In this document: piece by piece, positions 1-10,068 of the stretch
How positions within the stretch are numbered: position 1 is the first letter of the stretch
Layout: every line of letters starts with the position of its first letter
Made by a program: the position numbers and the translations under genes
Origin: Arcuatula senhousia
Taxonomy: Eukaryota; Mollusca; Bivalvia; Mytilida; Mytilidae
DNA: 64,000 nucleotides
Assembly (NCBI GenBank): GCA_963971305.1
Contig: OZ020306.1
Span: 53,666,686 to 53,730,685, forward strand
Direction of reading: 5' to 3'
Notes under the pieces: model-generated
The model's database searches: none
Seen by the model: the letters and a program-made list of their open reading frames with translations, nothing else
Told to the model about the DNA's origin: nothing

Positions 1-65
1 TAAAGAATTGTTGGAAATTTAGACAAAAAGTGAAACAATTTGTTTTTTTTTTATATAAAATATTT

Positions 66-658
66 ATGTTCCCCAAACAAAGTTGGGGAACATATTGTTT
101 TTACTCCGTTTCTTACTATTCTTATTATTCTATTTCTTCCGCACTCTGCCAAATGCTTGTCCGGGTATAGCCGAAGAGATGTGAAGACTGAGCTTTATGA
201 AACTTTCCACAGTGATAGGGCACATATCAGAGGTGTGCATAATGTTTTCGAAATTTTCAAAATGGCCACCGTTTCTGAGTAAACAGCAAAAGTTCATTTT
301 ATAGGACATTGCTATATCTCGGTAACCTAGGGGGTGAGGACCTTGTTACTTGGTAGGATTATAGAGCTTGACAAGTACTACAAAAATATCCCAAAAAATT
401 TGAAGCGATATTTATGGTTTTTCTGCAAAATGCAAAAATGTGAAATTTCAAAATCCAAGATGGCCGCCAAAATTCTAAAGTGCTTGGATTTTAGGTAGAT
501 TTTGATGTTTCGAGTAATATTCCACCTCAGAGGTGTCCATAAGGACTTCGAAATTTTGAAAATCGCCACTTTTTTTTTAGTAAATGACAAAAGTTCATTA
601 TATAGGACATCGTCATATCTCAGTAACACAAGTGATGCGCACCTTGAAACTTTGTGGT
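66..658 (+). mobile_element. Family B element, 5' part, 3' end missing
   Basis: It begins with ATGTTCCCCAAAC, which pairs with GTTGGGGAACAT a few bases later to make a terminal hairpin. A degenerate CTT/ATT-rich stretch and a core with phrases such as 'tataggacattgctatatct' follow. The same order of blocks occurs in the complete copy at 21413-22329. This copy breaks off near 658, where family C core sequence starts, and lacks the 3' motif. Short open frames here are incidental. Assignment as a non-autonomous Helentron-like element is inferred from architecture. Confidence 0.7.
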
Positions 659-1298
659 TTCATTTGCACATTAAGTGAAAAGTATAATAGCTAGGCATCT
701 GATATCTAGTATACAGACACATCGGGTTATGGTCTACGCAACTGGTACCCTGCCGTTTGACCATGACCACAATTTCATGGTTCAGCGACTCTGTGAACTA
801 AGAAAAATTTCGGCCCAAAAACCCCTGTGTAAGACTTTTGTGGAAAATAATTAAGTGAAAAGTATAATAGCTAGGTAACTGATATCTAGTATACAGACAC
901 ATCGGGTTATGGTCTATGCAACTGGCACCATGCCATTTTACCCTGACCCCATTTTCATGGTTCAGTGACTCTGTGGACTTAGATGATTTTGGGGGCAAAA
1001 AAAACAAGCAAGGCATCTGATAATTGGGGATTATGGTATACACAACTGACATCACCATGTAATGTGATCTTCACCCCATTTTCATGGTTGAATGACTCAT
1101 GGAATGTTGGTCTTTTTCACTGTTTCTCAATAACTATGGTATCTAGAACAAACTTCAGACATTTTTGTGATGGTTAAATGGAATTCTGTCATCTGTCACA
1201 TGACCTTGACCTTAACTTTTCTGATGGCCGAGCTAGACCTTCAATGAGTTCTGTGATGGTGCCGACAGGCGAGTCATACTTTAGTGTCAACTCTTGTT
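659..1298 (+). mobile_element. Family C element, 3' part with tandem core units
   Basis: Two near-identical units of about 178 bp (from about 675 and 853) and a more diverged third carry the phrase 'gtgaaaagtataatagctag'. The segment ends with GACAGGCGAG, an imperfect form of the C 3' motif, followed by TTTAGTGTCAACTCTTGTT at the terminus. No 5' end is present; family B sequence abuts it. It is non-coding. Confidence 0.7.
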
Positions 1299-1507
1299 AC
1301 ACGTAGGGGGAATTCAATATGGTTTTCATTTTTCTATCAAGTTACAATTTTTGACAGTTAAACATTTTTTGCATCCATTTTTATAGTAAACTTACCAACA
1401 TAATATATTATATAAAATCATTTCTGAATGTCTAGTATATAATCAAACAATGTTACTGCAATTTCAACCCTGAAAATCATCTGATCTAATTTCAACCCTG
1501 AAAATCA

Positions 1508-1567
1508 TGCAGTTTCTGTGGAATCCAATGGAGCAAGAACGTAAACACGTTAGAGATAGCTATAAAT
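1508..1567 (+). repeat. 60-bp direct repeat, copy 1
   Basis: This block starts TGCAGTTTCTGTGGAATCC and recurs at 1970-2029 with a single mismatch (AAC versus AAT). Copy 1 lies inside the inverted repeat and copy 2 outside it, 462 bp downstream. Confidence 0.85.
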
Positions 1568-1754
1568 GACCATGCATAAATATCACAAGGCTATGGAATT
1601 TATCAAAATTCTGATAAATCTGTGTATGCTTTCAAATTAATAGCTCTGAAATTAAAAACCTTGCGACGCTTCATACATTGTGTTAGCAGAATAAGTTGTA
1701 ATTGTACTTCGCAGGGAAAAGTAACACTACCCAAACGATAGCTCTTCTTTTGAG

Positions 1755-1858
1755 GAGCCTAGGATGGTGTAGTGGTTACAACCTCTGTTCTGTTAGCTAG
1801 GCGCATACGCCGTAGATGTCCCAAATGTTGTGAGTTCGATCCTCGCTGAGGGCACTCA
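1755..1858 (+). mobile_element. tRNA-derived SINE-like segment
   Basis: An A-box-like TGGTGTAGTGGTTA near 1772 and a B-box-like GAGTTCGATCC near 1832 are arranged as in an internal RNA polymerase III promoter. The spacing between the boxes is longer than in a normal tRNA, and no complete cloverleaf with an acceptor stem could be drawn. I therefore read it as a SINE head rather than a working tRNA gene. Confidence 0.55.
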
Positions 1859-1969
1859 AAAAATCAAAATCTGTTATCAGATGATTTTCAGGGTTGAAAT
1901 TACAGTAACATTGTTTGATTATATACTAGACATTCATATATATTATAAAATTCGAATAATCTTGCATTC

Positions 1970-2029
1970 TGCAGTTTCTGTGGAATCCAATGGAGCAAGA
2001 ATGTAAACACGTTAGAGATAGCTATAAAT
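1970..2029 (+). repeat. 60-bp direct repeat, copy 2
   Basis: Partner of the block at 1508-1567, lying just downstream of the right arm of the inverted repeat. The two copies match except at one base. Confidence 0.85.
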
Positions 2030-2555
2030 AGACCATATATAAAATCATTTCGATATAAAACATAATTAATGGAAAAGAGTTGTGGGATTGTTTTGTAATT
2101 GTCTGAAAACAGGGGAAATAATTTCAAACATTCTAAAAAAGCGGGGGGTAATTCCGGAACGATGACGGCTATAGCGTTTCCACATCAATTAATTAGGTTA
2201 ATTAGCAAACTGCAGACATAATTGCATATGTGCTAATGAAATGTTCAAAGGGCACGGCCATCCCTTACGGAACAGCAGCATACATGTATTTGCAGCAAAT
2301 ATGAAGTAGATTTGCAGTATACTATTAAATAAAGCATAATAACAGTACTTTAAAAGACGCTGTGTAAGAAGTATATGAGGACAATACACCGTGCAGTAGT
2401 AAATGCAGCATATTTCAAATATGTTAATTCGGCTGCATATATGCTGTAAATATGCAAATTATGCTGCATTTATGTTGGAAAACTAGTGTTAAGAAACATA
2501 TACTGCTTTACAGCATAATGTTATTGAAGTAATGAATTTCTGTTTTGCGGTAGTG
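2030..2555. other. AT-rich spacer with no recognisable gene
   Basis: No supported coding region was seen. Scattered GCAGTA and TACTGC words before 2555 look like degenerate outliers of the minisatellite that follows. Confidence 0.5.
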
Positions 2556-3050
2556 CCACATAAGCCATATACTGCCTTGCAGTAGACAATGACATCCCAT
2601 ATACTGCCCTAGTAGACCAACTAGTAAAATCTGTTTGCTGCATCACAGTAGATTGCAAGAAACCCATATACTGTTTTGCAGTAGAATACTAGAAATCCAT
2701 ATATTGCTTTGCAGTACATTACTAGAAACCCATATACGCTTTGCAGTAATTATGAAAATTCCATATACTGCCTTGCTGTAGACCATATAAGATATACTGA
2801 CTTGTAGTAGACCATAAGTAGACAATACAAAATCCCATATACTTCTTTACAGTAGACCATGTGAAATCCATATACAGCATCACAGTAGACCATGAATATA
2901 CCATATGCTGCAGTGCAGTATGTAAAATTCCATATACTGTCTTGCAGTAGACCATGTAAAATCAAATATACTGCCTTTTTAGATGAAGCAATAGATATAC
3001 TGCATCACAGTAGACCATCAAAAATCATATATACTGCCTAAATGTCATAG
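2556..3050. repeat. Degenerate minisatellite of hairpin-forming units
   Basis: About a dozen imperfect units of roughly 30-40 bp carry a core like CCATATACTGCCTTGCAGTA, then AGACCATG and AAAATC. Each good unit contains TACTGC, a 3-base loop and GCAGTA, so every repeat can fold into a short stem. Open frames on the minus strand in this stretch are by-products of the repetition. Confidence 0.75.
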
Positions 3051-3061
3051 ACCAAAGTAAA

Positions 3062-3688
3062 AAATTCAAATGACAACAAAGTTCCAGACATTAAATTTTG
3101 CTACGCCTGACGCGCGTTTCGTCTATTCAAGACTCATCAGAGGCGCCCTACCAAAAATATTGAAAAGCCAAAAACATAAGATTATGAAGAGCATAGAACA
3201 ATGAAACCAAAAATACCGAAATGGGGAACCAAATTGAAACTAAGATGGTCAACCTATGTCTGGGGTAGGAAGAACCTTAGGTTTAGACAATTTTGAAATT
3301 TAAACGGATAATTTAAAGCTTTGATGTGTTCTCCAACACAAAAGTGTTGGTGCCGGAGCGGGCTAACCTCGGGGAATTAAAACTCCACCAGCAGCGCTAA
3401 CCTTCACGGGTGTTAGAAATTCAAATGACAACAAAGTTCCACACATGAAATTTTGCTACGCCTGACGCGCGTTTCGTCTATTCAAGACTCATCAGAGGCG
3501 CCCTACCAAAAATATTGAAAAGCCAAAAACATAAGATTATGAAGAGCACAGAACAATGAAACCAAAAATACCGAAATGGGGAACCAAATTGAAACTAAGA
3601 TGGTCAACCTATGTCTGGGGTAGGAAGAACCTTAGGTTTAGACAATTTTGATATTTAAACGGATAATTTAAAGCTTTGATGTGTTCTC
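3062..3688. repeat. 272-bp direct duplication with an 83-bp spacer
   Basis: Positions 3062-3333 and 3417-3688 are near-identical direct copies with only a few substitutions seen. They contain GCTACGCCTGACGCGCG, and a diverged relative occurs at 12295-12365, so the unit is a dispersed repeat. The spacer is GC-richer and holds a small palindrome (CCAACAC aaa GTGTTGG). Confidence 0.85.
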
Positions 3689-4029
3689 AAAGGGGTGCCT
3701 CTTATGTGTAATCTGAATCTCAAAAACCAAACTCAAATTTTACACAGTGATTACATATAATGAAGATGTGCACCTCCCCTTTTGGGATCATTTTATCATT
3801 CCGTTTAGAAATTAAGGACTCTAAAGGGGCCAATAAAGCGACCTTTTTAATTGTTCCACAATAACTTTTGTTTTTGATGACCAAATGCTATGAAACTTAA
3901 TAGTAATGTTACTTACCATAAAAGGAAGGATGGGAAGGGTTTTGGATGTCCCTTCATTTTACGTTTTTAAATTAGGGACCAAAGGGGGGCTTAAAATGAA
4001 ACTTTTATTAGTTTTCCACAATAACTTAA

Positions 4030-4644
4030 AGACATAGAACCTATCAATTTCGCAATTTTTTACATTGAATAAAAAGTACATAAATATAAAAATATACTAT
4101 CTAAAACTTTCCTTTACCAACATAAAAACTCAATGTTTTGCAGTTTTCTATAAAATAATCTTAATTTAATTATTCGCTTTGATTAAGTATTGTCCATGAT
4201 AAATATTTACATTTGGTAAACTGGGTACTGTTAAACTGAGAAACGAAATGTAACCAAACGAGGCGAAGAGAAAACGAAATCGGTAAATTAAGAAAAACGA
4301 CTGGTGTTACTTTTTACCAGTTTCGATTTCTTAATACAGATTTCGGTTGTTAATTTTACTGTTTACGTTTCCTTCTTTACCGATATTGTTTTTGTGCAGC
4401 TCCGTTTCGTTTGGTTACTTTTTGTTTCTCAGTTTACCAGTACCCGCAAGTGTTTACATTCTATAATAAGGTTGTCCTCTTTTTTGACACTGCGTTTTTT
4501 TCATCAGTTTTCCGTCGAAAAGAATACTTTCTGGCAGGTTTTTAAAAAAATTAACAGTTTCTTCAAAGGTTTTACAATGTATTCTTCAAATAGTGTGAAT
4601 TTTACTATTTTTTTAAAATTGCCAAAATGATAGGTTCTATGTCT
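4030..4644. mobile_element. 615-bp MITE flanked by TTAA
   Basis: The ends are AGACATAGAACCTATCA and its reverse complement, and the similarity extends about 30 bp inward with a few mismatches. TTAA lies directly outside both ends (4026-4029 and 4645-4648). An inner inverted repeat pairs 4221-4264 with 4403-4446. Removing the insert leaves 'aataacttaagttctgg', which agrees with the D core at about 32463. A TTAA target suggests piggyBac-type mobilisation, but the terminal bases are not the usual CCC/GGG. The 108-residue open frame inside is not considered real. Confidence 0.75.
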
Positions 4645-5394
4645 TTAAGTTCTGGTTGACTGATTGATTTTTTATTTTTCAATAATGTTCATTACCATTA
4701 AGTAATTGATTGGCATGCTGTTTTTAGGTCTCCCCCTTTTTTTGTTCAGAAATTAGGGGCCCAAAAGGGGCAAAAATCTGACTTTTTTTATTTAAGGTCC
4801 GGTTTTGAAATTTTTTTTTTGCAAGTTAATTTTTGTCATATATTGGATACAAAATGGAGGATAAATTTCTTCCTGACCCTTCCTTTTCTGTATAGCAATT
4901 AGGGGTCAAAAGGGGGGAAATTGAAACTTCAGTTTTTGTCTCGCCTGCGAAGCAGAGCGGGACATAGGTGTTACTTTACCGGGTGCGGCGACGGCGGCGG
5001 CGTTAACTTTTTGGAAAAGTTTTATGAGCAACTCTATATCTCAAGAACTATAGGTTCTGGGTTGATGAAACTTGGTATGCATATGCCCCAGTAGTAGCGT
5101 AGCACAGTAACACCCCTATCTTTTGACCTTGACCTTGATTTTCTTGTTGAGTGACTTTGACAATTTTCAATACATATAATAGCAATAGAAAAGTTTTGCA
5201 AGCACCTCCAAATCTCAAGAACAATAGGTCCTAGGTTGATGAAACTTGGTATGCATATGCCCCAGTAGTTTAGCACAGCTTTAGACATTGACCTTGATTT
5301 TCTGGATTAGTGACTTTGACAATTTTCAGTACATGTAAATAGCAATGGAAAAGTTTTGTGAGCACCTCCATATCCCAAGAACTATAAGTCCTAG

Positions 5395-5458
5395 CTTGGT
5401 GGGTTTAGTTTAGATTTACTAGTAAAGATATTACAAGCTCTAGTTTTTGTATTCAACA
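5395..5458 (+). repeat. Copia 5' LTR, truncated to 64 bp
   Basis: This segment is identical to 10005-10068, the last 64 bp of the 3' LTR, and ends in TTCAACA. The first 48 bp of the LTR, the left target duplication and about 30 bp of the host C core are missing at the left junction. The following TTGGCAGCAGAGT resembles the Copia-type primer-binding site complementary to an internal part of initiator tRNA-Met. Confidence 0.8.
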
Positions 5459-6538
5459 TTGGCAGCAGAGTCCTCTGTGGAACAGTGGAAGTCAGAAGTT
5501 AAACTTTGGGAGTTGGTAACAAATCTGGACAAGAAGAGAGGTCTTGCATTAGCCTTGTCGTTGGAAGGAAAAGCCAGGGAAGTAGCCGTAGATATAAGTT
5601 CAGATGACTTAAATGCAGATGATGGTGCAAATAAGCTAGTTACTGCCTTGGATAATCTTTTTGAGAAAGATAAAGTAGATCAGGCATATTCAGCTTACAC
5701 CGTATTTGATAAATTTTATAGAACTGACGGCATGGCTATGTCTAACTACATCATTCAATTTGAACAAAATTATACAAAATGCAAGAAACATGATATGGTA
5801 TTACCTGATGCAATTTTAGCCTTCAAGTTACTTGATAATGCAAGTTTAGATAGAAATAGTAGACAAATGGCTTTGATTGCATGTGCAGACCTAAAGTTTG
5901 ACACTATGAAATCTGCCTTAAATAGAATATTTGCATCATGTGCTAATGACAATGAGAACGTTGTTAAGGAAGAATCAGCCTTTCTCAGTGAACGTGTGTC
6001 AGAAAGAGGCAGAGGTTATAAAAGAACATTTCCTAAGCACCGAGGTGGACGGTCTGGAAATCAGAGTAAAGTGCAAGGGAAATTGAATCCAATGATAAAG
6101 GACAGTGTTTCTCGTTGTAGGATTTGTGATTCCAAACTTCACTGGGTTAAAGATTGTCCTCATAAGGATACTGATGTGTATTTAGCAGAAAATGACACTT
6201 CAGAAGAAACAGTTAACATCACTTTGTTTACATCAACTCCAGAGGAGTTACAGCCCCTTTCTATATTTGTTGCAGAAGCATACAATGCAGCAGTTATTGA
6301 CACTGCTTGTTCTAAAACTGTGTGTGGTTCAAAATGGTTACACAGATTTATTGATTCTGGCTGTGATAAAGTAACTTACTCTGAAAGTAAGCGTCCATTC
6401 AAATTTGGTGATGGTAAAACAGTTTATTCATACCAAAAGGTAAAGATTCCTGCTAAAATAGGATCTGTCAGATGTATGATTGACTCTGAAGTTATTGACT
6501 GTGAAATTCCACTGCTACTTAGCAAACCTTCTTTATAG
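5459..6538 (+). pseudogene. Copia gag and aspartic protease, no start codon
   Basis: This encodes the nucleocapsid/capsid-like Gag and protease of a Ty1/Copia retrotransposon. The frame has the Gag signature VEQWKSEVKLWELV near its beginning, a CCHC zinc knuckle (CRICDSKLHWVKDC, about 6117-6158), and the protease catalytic motif DTA in AAVIDTACSKTVCGS (about 6289-6333). Translation is open directly from the primer-binding region with no in-frame ATG before the conserved Gag sequence, so leader and initiator appear lost. The frame ends at TAG 6536-6538, and the continuation is in another frame from about 6539. It belongs to one + strand polyprotein with the next three entries. Confidence 0.85.
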
Positions 6539-7332
6539 AGAGCAAACCAATTCTAGATTTGAAAAATGACAAAGTGTTGATGTTTGGAAAACCAGTTGAA
6601 GTCAATCTAACATCAAGTGGTCACTATTGTGTGAACATCAGAGACAATGATTTCAACAACAGAAATGAAGATGAACATGATGAATATGAAGAAGTTCTTG
6701 TTATCAAGTCAGGTTGCTCAGAAAAGAAAAAGAGAGAAATTGTGCTAAAGTTGCACAAACAGTTTGGTCATGCTTCTGCTGATAGGCTGAAATCACTTCT
6801 ACAAAGTTCTGGTGAAATGGGATCAGATGTTAAATCCATTGTGGATGATGTTTGTTCTAAATGTGTGATATGCCATCAACACAAACGCCCTAATGCTAAA
6901 CCCATTGTAGCATTTTCACTTGCTAGTGATTTCAACCAAATAGTAGCAATGGACTTACATGAGATAGATCATAACCTGTACTATTTGCACATTATTGACC
7001 TCTTCAGCAGATTAAGTGCAGCTGCCATTATAAGACGTAAAGATCCTCATGTGATTGTTGACAAGTTCATTCAAGTATGGGTCAGTGTTTATGGAGCTCC
7101 TGATATTGGTGTGTACACAGATAATGGCGGTGAATTTACCTCACAGATCTTTCATGAGATGGCTGAGAGTCTTAATATGACTGTTAAAACAACTGCAGCC
7201 TATAGTCCATGGTCAAATGGTGTTGTTGAGCGTCATAATGCAACCCTAACTGAAACACTCTGCAAAATTAAAGAGGACTCCAATCTTTCTTGGGAAACTG
7301 CCTTAAGCTGGGCCGTGAATGCTAAAAAATAG
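6539..7332 (+). pseudogene. Copia integrase, zinc-binding and catalytic core
   Basis: This segment carries the integrase that joins retrotransposon cDNA to host DNA. The zinc-binding part shows HKQFGHA and CSKCVICHQHKRP. The catalytic core shows the three acidic residues in order: MDLHEID, then YTDNGGEF, then VVERHNA, as in the DD35E triad. A frameshift separates it from the protease around 6530-6560. The end is artificial: a run of six A at 7324-7329 carries what looks like one extra A, giving a stop at 7330-7332, while the protein continues in the next frame as NSLLSVCGYSPYQLVFGRNP. Confidence 0.88.
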
Positions 7333-8461
7333 CCTTCTTAGTGTATGTGGATACAGTCCTTACCAACTTGTGTTTGGAAGAAATCCTAATTTACCCTCGG
7401 TACTTGTCAACAAACCTCCTGCATTAGAAAATCAAAATATGAGCACAGTAATGGGAAAACATCTGGTTGGGTTACATCAAGCAAGAAAAGCATTCATAGC
7501 AGCTGAGTCATCTGAAAAGGTTAAAAGAGCATTACGAAAGCAAATTAGACCATCTGGAGACACATTTGAGAATGGAGAAAAGGTGTATTTTCTTCGTGAT
7601 AATCAGTGGAAAGGACCAGGATGGGTTATTGGACAAGATAATGTAGTTGTATTCATCAGGTATGGAAGTTCATATGTTCGAGTTCATCAGTCTAGAGTGC
7701 TGAAAGAAGTTGAGGCAAGTAGGAAAACTCAGACATTGTCAAAACAACAAAAGCAAAATAGACATTCAAATCAGTATGATAAGCCTGCACATGAGAAAGA
7801 TGTTAATGTTGCTAAAAGGAGTGAGCCTGCACAAGTGAAAGATGGTAGGGTTGCTAGGAATAAACCAACTTATCACACAAATTATGAAAGTGAAGACGAA
7901 AGTTCACATAGAGAAGAGCAGGATGACATATATAATGCAGATAGTGGTGAAGATGATGGAAGGGTAGGAGATACTGATACAGACAGTGAAAGTAATGTTG
8001 GTGATAATGAGTCAAGAGATGAGAATATACCTGAAATACCAAGTACTAGTGGTATAAGCAATAGAAACCAAAAAGAAAATAACACTGATTCTACTTTGAA
8101 CTCCTTAAAGAAAGACCAGGCTATCACATTTAGAATTCCAGGTGAAGATGTAGACCAACAAGCTACAATTCTAGGCAGAGCAGGGAAAGCCTCTACAAAT
8201 AAAAGACACTGGTATAATGTGGAATATAGTAAACCAGATGAAGTGTCTGGAGATCAGGGCGCAATAGATTTAAGTAATGTCCAACACTTAAACGTTTGCA
8301 GGCCTGAACAGAATCATGATGAAAGTGTTCTCATTAATTACATTGATTTTGGTGATGCTAAACACTTAGAATTGGAAAACTGGAGAAAGCTTGATGTCTT
8401 TGAGGAAGTTGATGATATAGGACAGCAATGTATTTCAACTCGTTGGGTTTGTACACTTTAA
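7319..8461 (+). pseudogene. Copia integrase C-terminus, acidic linker, start of RT
   Basis: After the A-run frameshift the frame resumes with the integrase C-terminal part (GYSPYQLVFGRNP; later KVYFLRDNQWKGPGWVIG and YVRVHQSRVLK). A long charged linker rich in D, E and S follows (about 7880-8090). Next is a compact segment of about 60 residues with HWYNVEYSKPDE and LSNVQHLNV that I cannot assign but that looks folded. The frame then enters the reverse transcriptase at ISTRWV and stops at TAA 8459-8461. Sense continues in the same frame after the stop. Confidence 0.82.
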
Positions 8462-9817
8462 GAAAGTGATGGAAAAGTACATCAGAAAGCCAGGTTAGTT
8501 GCCAAGGGATTTGAAGAGGCTTGTTTGGATGAAATTTCGAAGAACTCCCCAACTTGTGATAAGCAGTCCCTTAGATTGATTCTATCAATTATAGCAACTA
8601 AGAAATGAAGAATTAATTCTGTGGACATTAAAACTGCGTTTTTGCAAGGAGAGAGAATGCATAGAGAAGTATATCTAAGACCTCCAAAGGAAGCTAATGC
8701 TGAAAACAAAGTGTGGAAGCTAAACAAATGTGTGTATGGTCTTGCAGATGCATCACTAAAGTGGTATCAGAAAGTTAAGACAACAATGTTAGAATGTGGA
8801 GGAACTATGTCAAGAGTGGATCCAAGTGTATTCTATTGGCGTACTAGCAAGGGACTGTCAGGAATACTGTCTATTCATGTTGATGATTTCCTTTGGGCAG
8901 GTATCAAATGGTTTGAACAAAACGTTGTTCAAAAGTCGCGAGAAGCTTTTAATATTGGGAAAGAGGCTTTTGATTAATTCAAATATCTTGGATTAAACTT
9001 GTTGCAGGAGAATGAAACCATAATGCTTAGTCAAGATGATTATGGTAACTCAATGAAAACTGTACATATTCAGAAAGAGAGACCTAACACTTCATTGTTG
9101 ACGTCTAGTGAACAGAGTTGGTTACGATCAAAAGTTGGTCAACTTTTGTGGCTTACAAAGCAAACACGACCAGATATTGCCTTTGATGTTACATCACTCT
9201 CTGCTGCTGTATCAAAAGGTACAATAGAAGACATGAGAAAAGCTAACAAGTTAGTCCGAAAAGTTCAGAATGAAAATGTTGCACTGAGGTTTCAAAACTT
9301 AGGAGATAAAGTTGAAATGTTGTTATTCAGTGATGCTTCATTTGGAAATCTTGCTGACGGAGGAAGTCAAGGTGGTTTTGTTATTTTGCTTAAAGGAGAG
9401 AGTGAAAAGGTAAATCCTATCATGTGGCAATCCAAGAAGATCAGAAGAGTAGTAAGGAGCATTATGGCTAGTGAAGCTTTAGCACTTGCTGATGGTGTCG
9501 ATTGTGCCATTTCCTTAGCAATGCTATATCAAGAGTTATTAGGATGTGATAATATTCCTATCAAATGTTATGTTGATAACAAGGATCTTCATCATGCTGT
9601 TTATTCAGAGAAACAAGTTGCTGAACGTAGACTTAGACTAGAAATAAGTGCTTTGAAACAATCCATTGAGAAAGGAGAATTAGACAGTGTAAATTGGGTT
9701 GATACAAGATGTCAGCTAGCAAATGTTCTCACAAAGCGTGGAGCTTCTGGACAAGACATTATTGACTGTTTCAAAAATGGTGTTTTAAACTTGATCCCTA
9801 GGAAGGACCAGAATTAG
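8462..9817 (+). pseudogene. Copia reverse transcriptase and RNase H
   Basis: This encodes reverse transcriptase followed by RNase H. RT motifs are KARLVAKGF, VDIKTAFLQG, KLNKCVYGLADASLKWY and the catalytic HVDD box in ILSIHVDDFLWAG (usually YVDD). RNase H follows with LLFSDASFG, IMASEALALADG and CYVDNKDLHHA, giving the acidic residues D, E and D, and closes with NVLTKRGAS. Two in-frame stops interrupt it: TGA at 8606-8608, where the family has tryptophan, and TAA at 8975-8977. With the stop at 8459 and two frameshifts, the copy cannot make a full polyprotein. Confidence 0.88.
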
Positions 9818-9937
9818 ATGTGATGGAATTGTGTGGTTAATGAAAGAGACATATCAGTGAAAAACTTTTCATTAACTTGTGCATTTTGATAATTGTTACA
9901 CTTTCATTTAAATTTCATTAACATTTTACTATCTGAC

Positions 9938-9950
9938 AAAGAGAAAAGGG
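9938..9950 (+). other. Copia polypurine tract
   Basis: AAAGAGAAAAGGG lies a few bases upstream of the inferred 3' LTR start (TGTT at 9957), the expected place for the plus-strand primer. Confidence 0.6.
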
Positions 9951-9956
9951 TTAGAT

Positions 9957-10068
9957 TGTTAATCTTGTGTTTATTATTGTATATATATTTTCAGGTAATT
10001 ATCACTTGGTGGGTTTAGTTTAGATTTACTAGTAAAGATATTACAAGCTCTAGTTTTTGTATTCAACA
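9957..10068 (+). repeat. Copia 3' LTR, 112 bp
   Basis: It begins TGTTAATCTTGTG and ends GTATTCAACA, so TGTT/AACA are inverted at the ends as usual for Copia LTRs. The last 64 bp are identical to 5395-5458. The following AGTAG (10069-10073) is the probable surviving target duplication. The start is inferred from the purine tract and TG/CA ends because the 5' LTR is truncated. Confidence 0.7.

Larger units (their letters stand above)
1428..1933. repeat. Inverted repeat with 58-bp arms around a tRNA-like SINE
   Basis: Positions 1428-1485 and 1876-1933 are reverse complements over 58 bases with one mismatch by eye. The arms enclose about 390 bp that includes a tRNA-like segment and one copy of a 60-bp direct repeat whose partner lies just outside the right arm. 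The layout suggests a foldback or MITE-like insertion or a rearranged SINE. No transposase is present and no clear target duplication was seen. Confidence 0.75.

Noticed and set aside
1755..1858. Functional tRNA gene
   Set aside because: A- and B-box-like words are present, but spacing is too long and no acceptor stem or complete cloverleaf can be drawn; a SINE head is more likely.
4304..4630. 108-codon frame inside the TTAA MITE
   Set aside because: It lies in a partly palindromic non-coding element, is phenylalanine- and serine-rich because of poly-T, and shows no domain.
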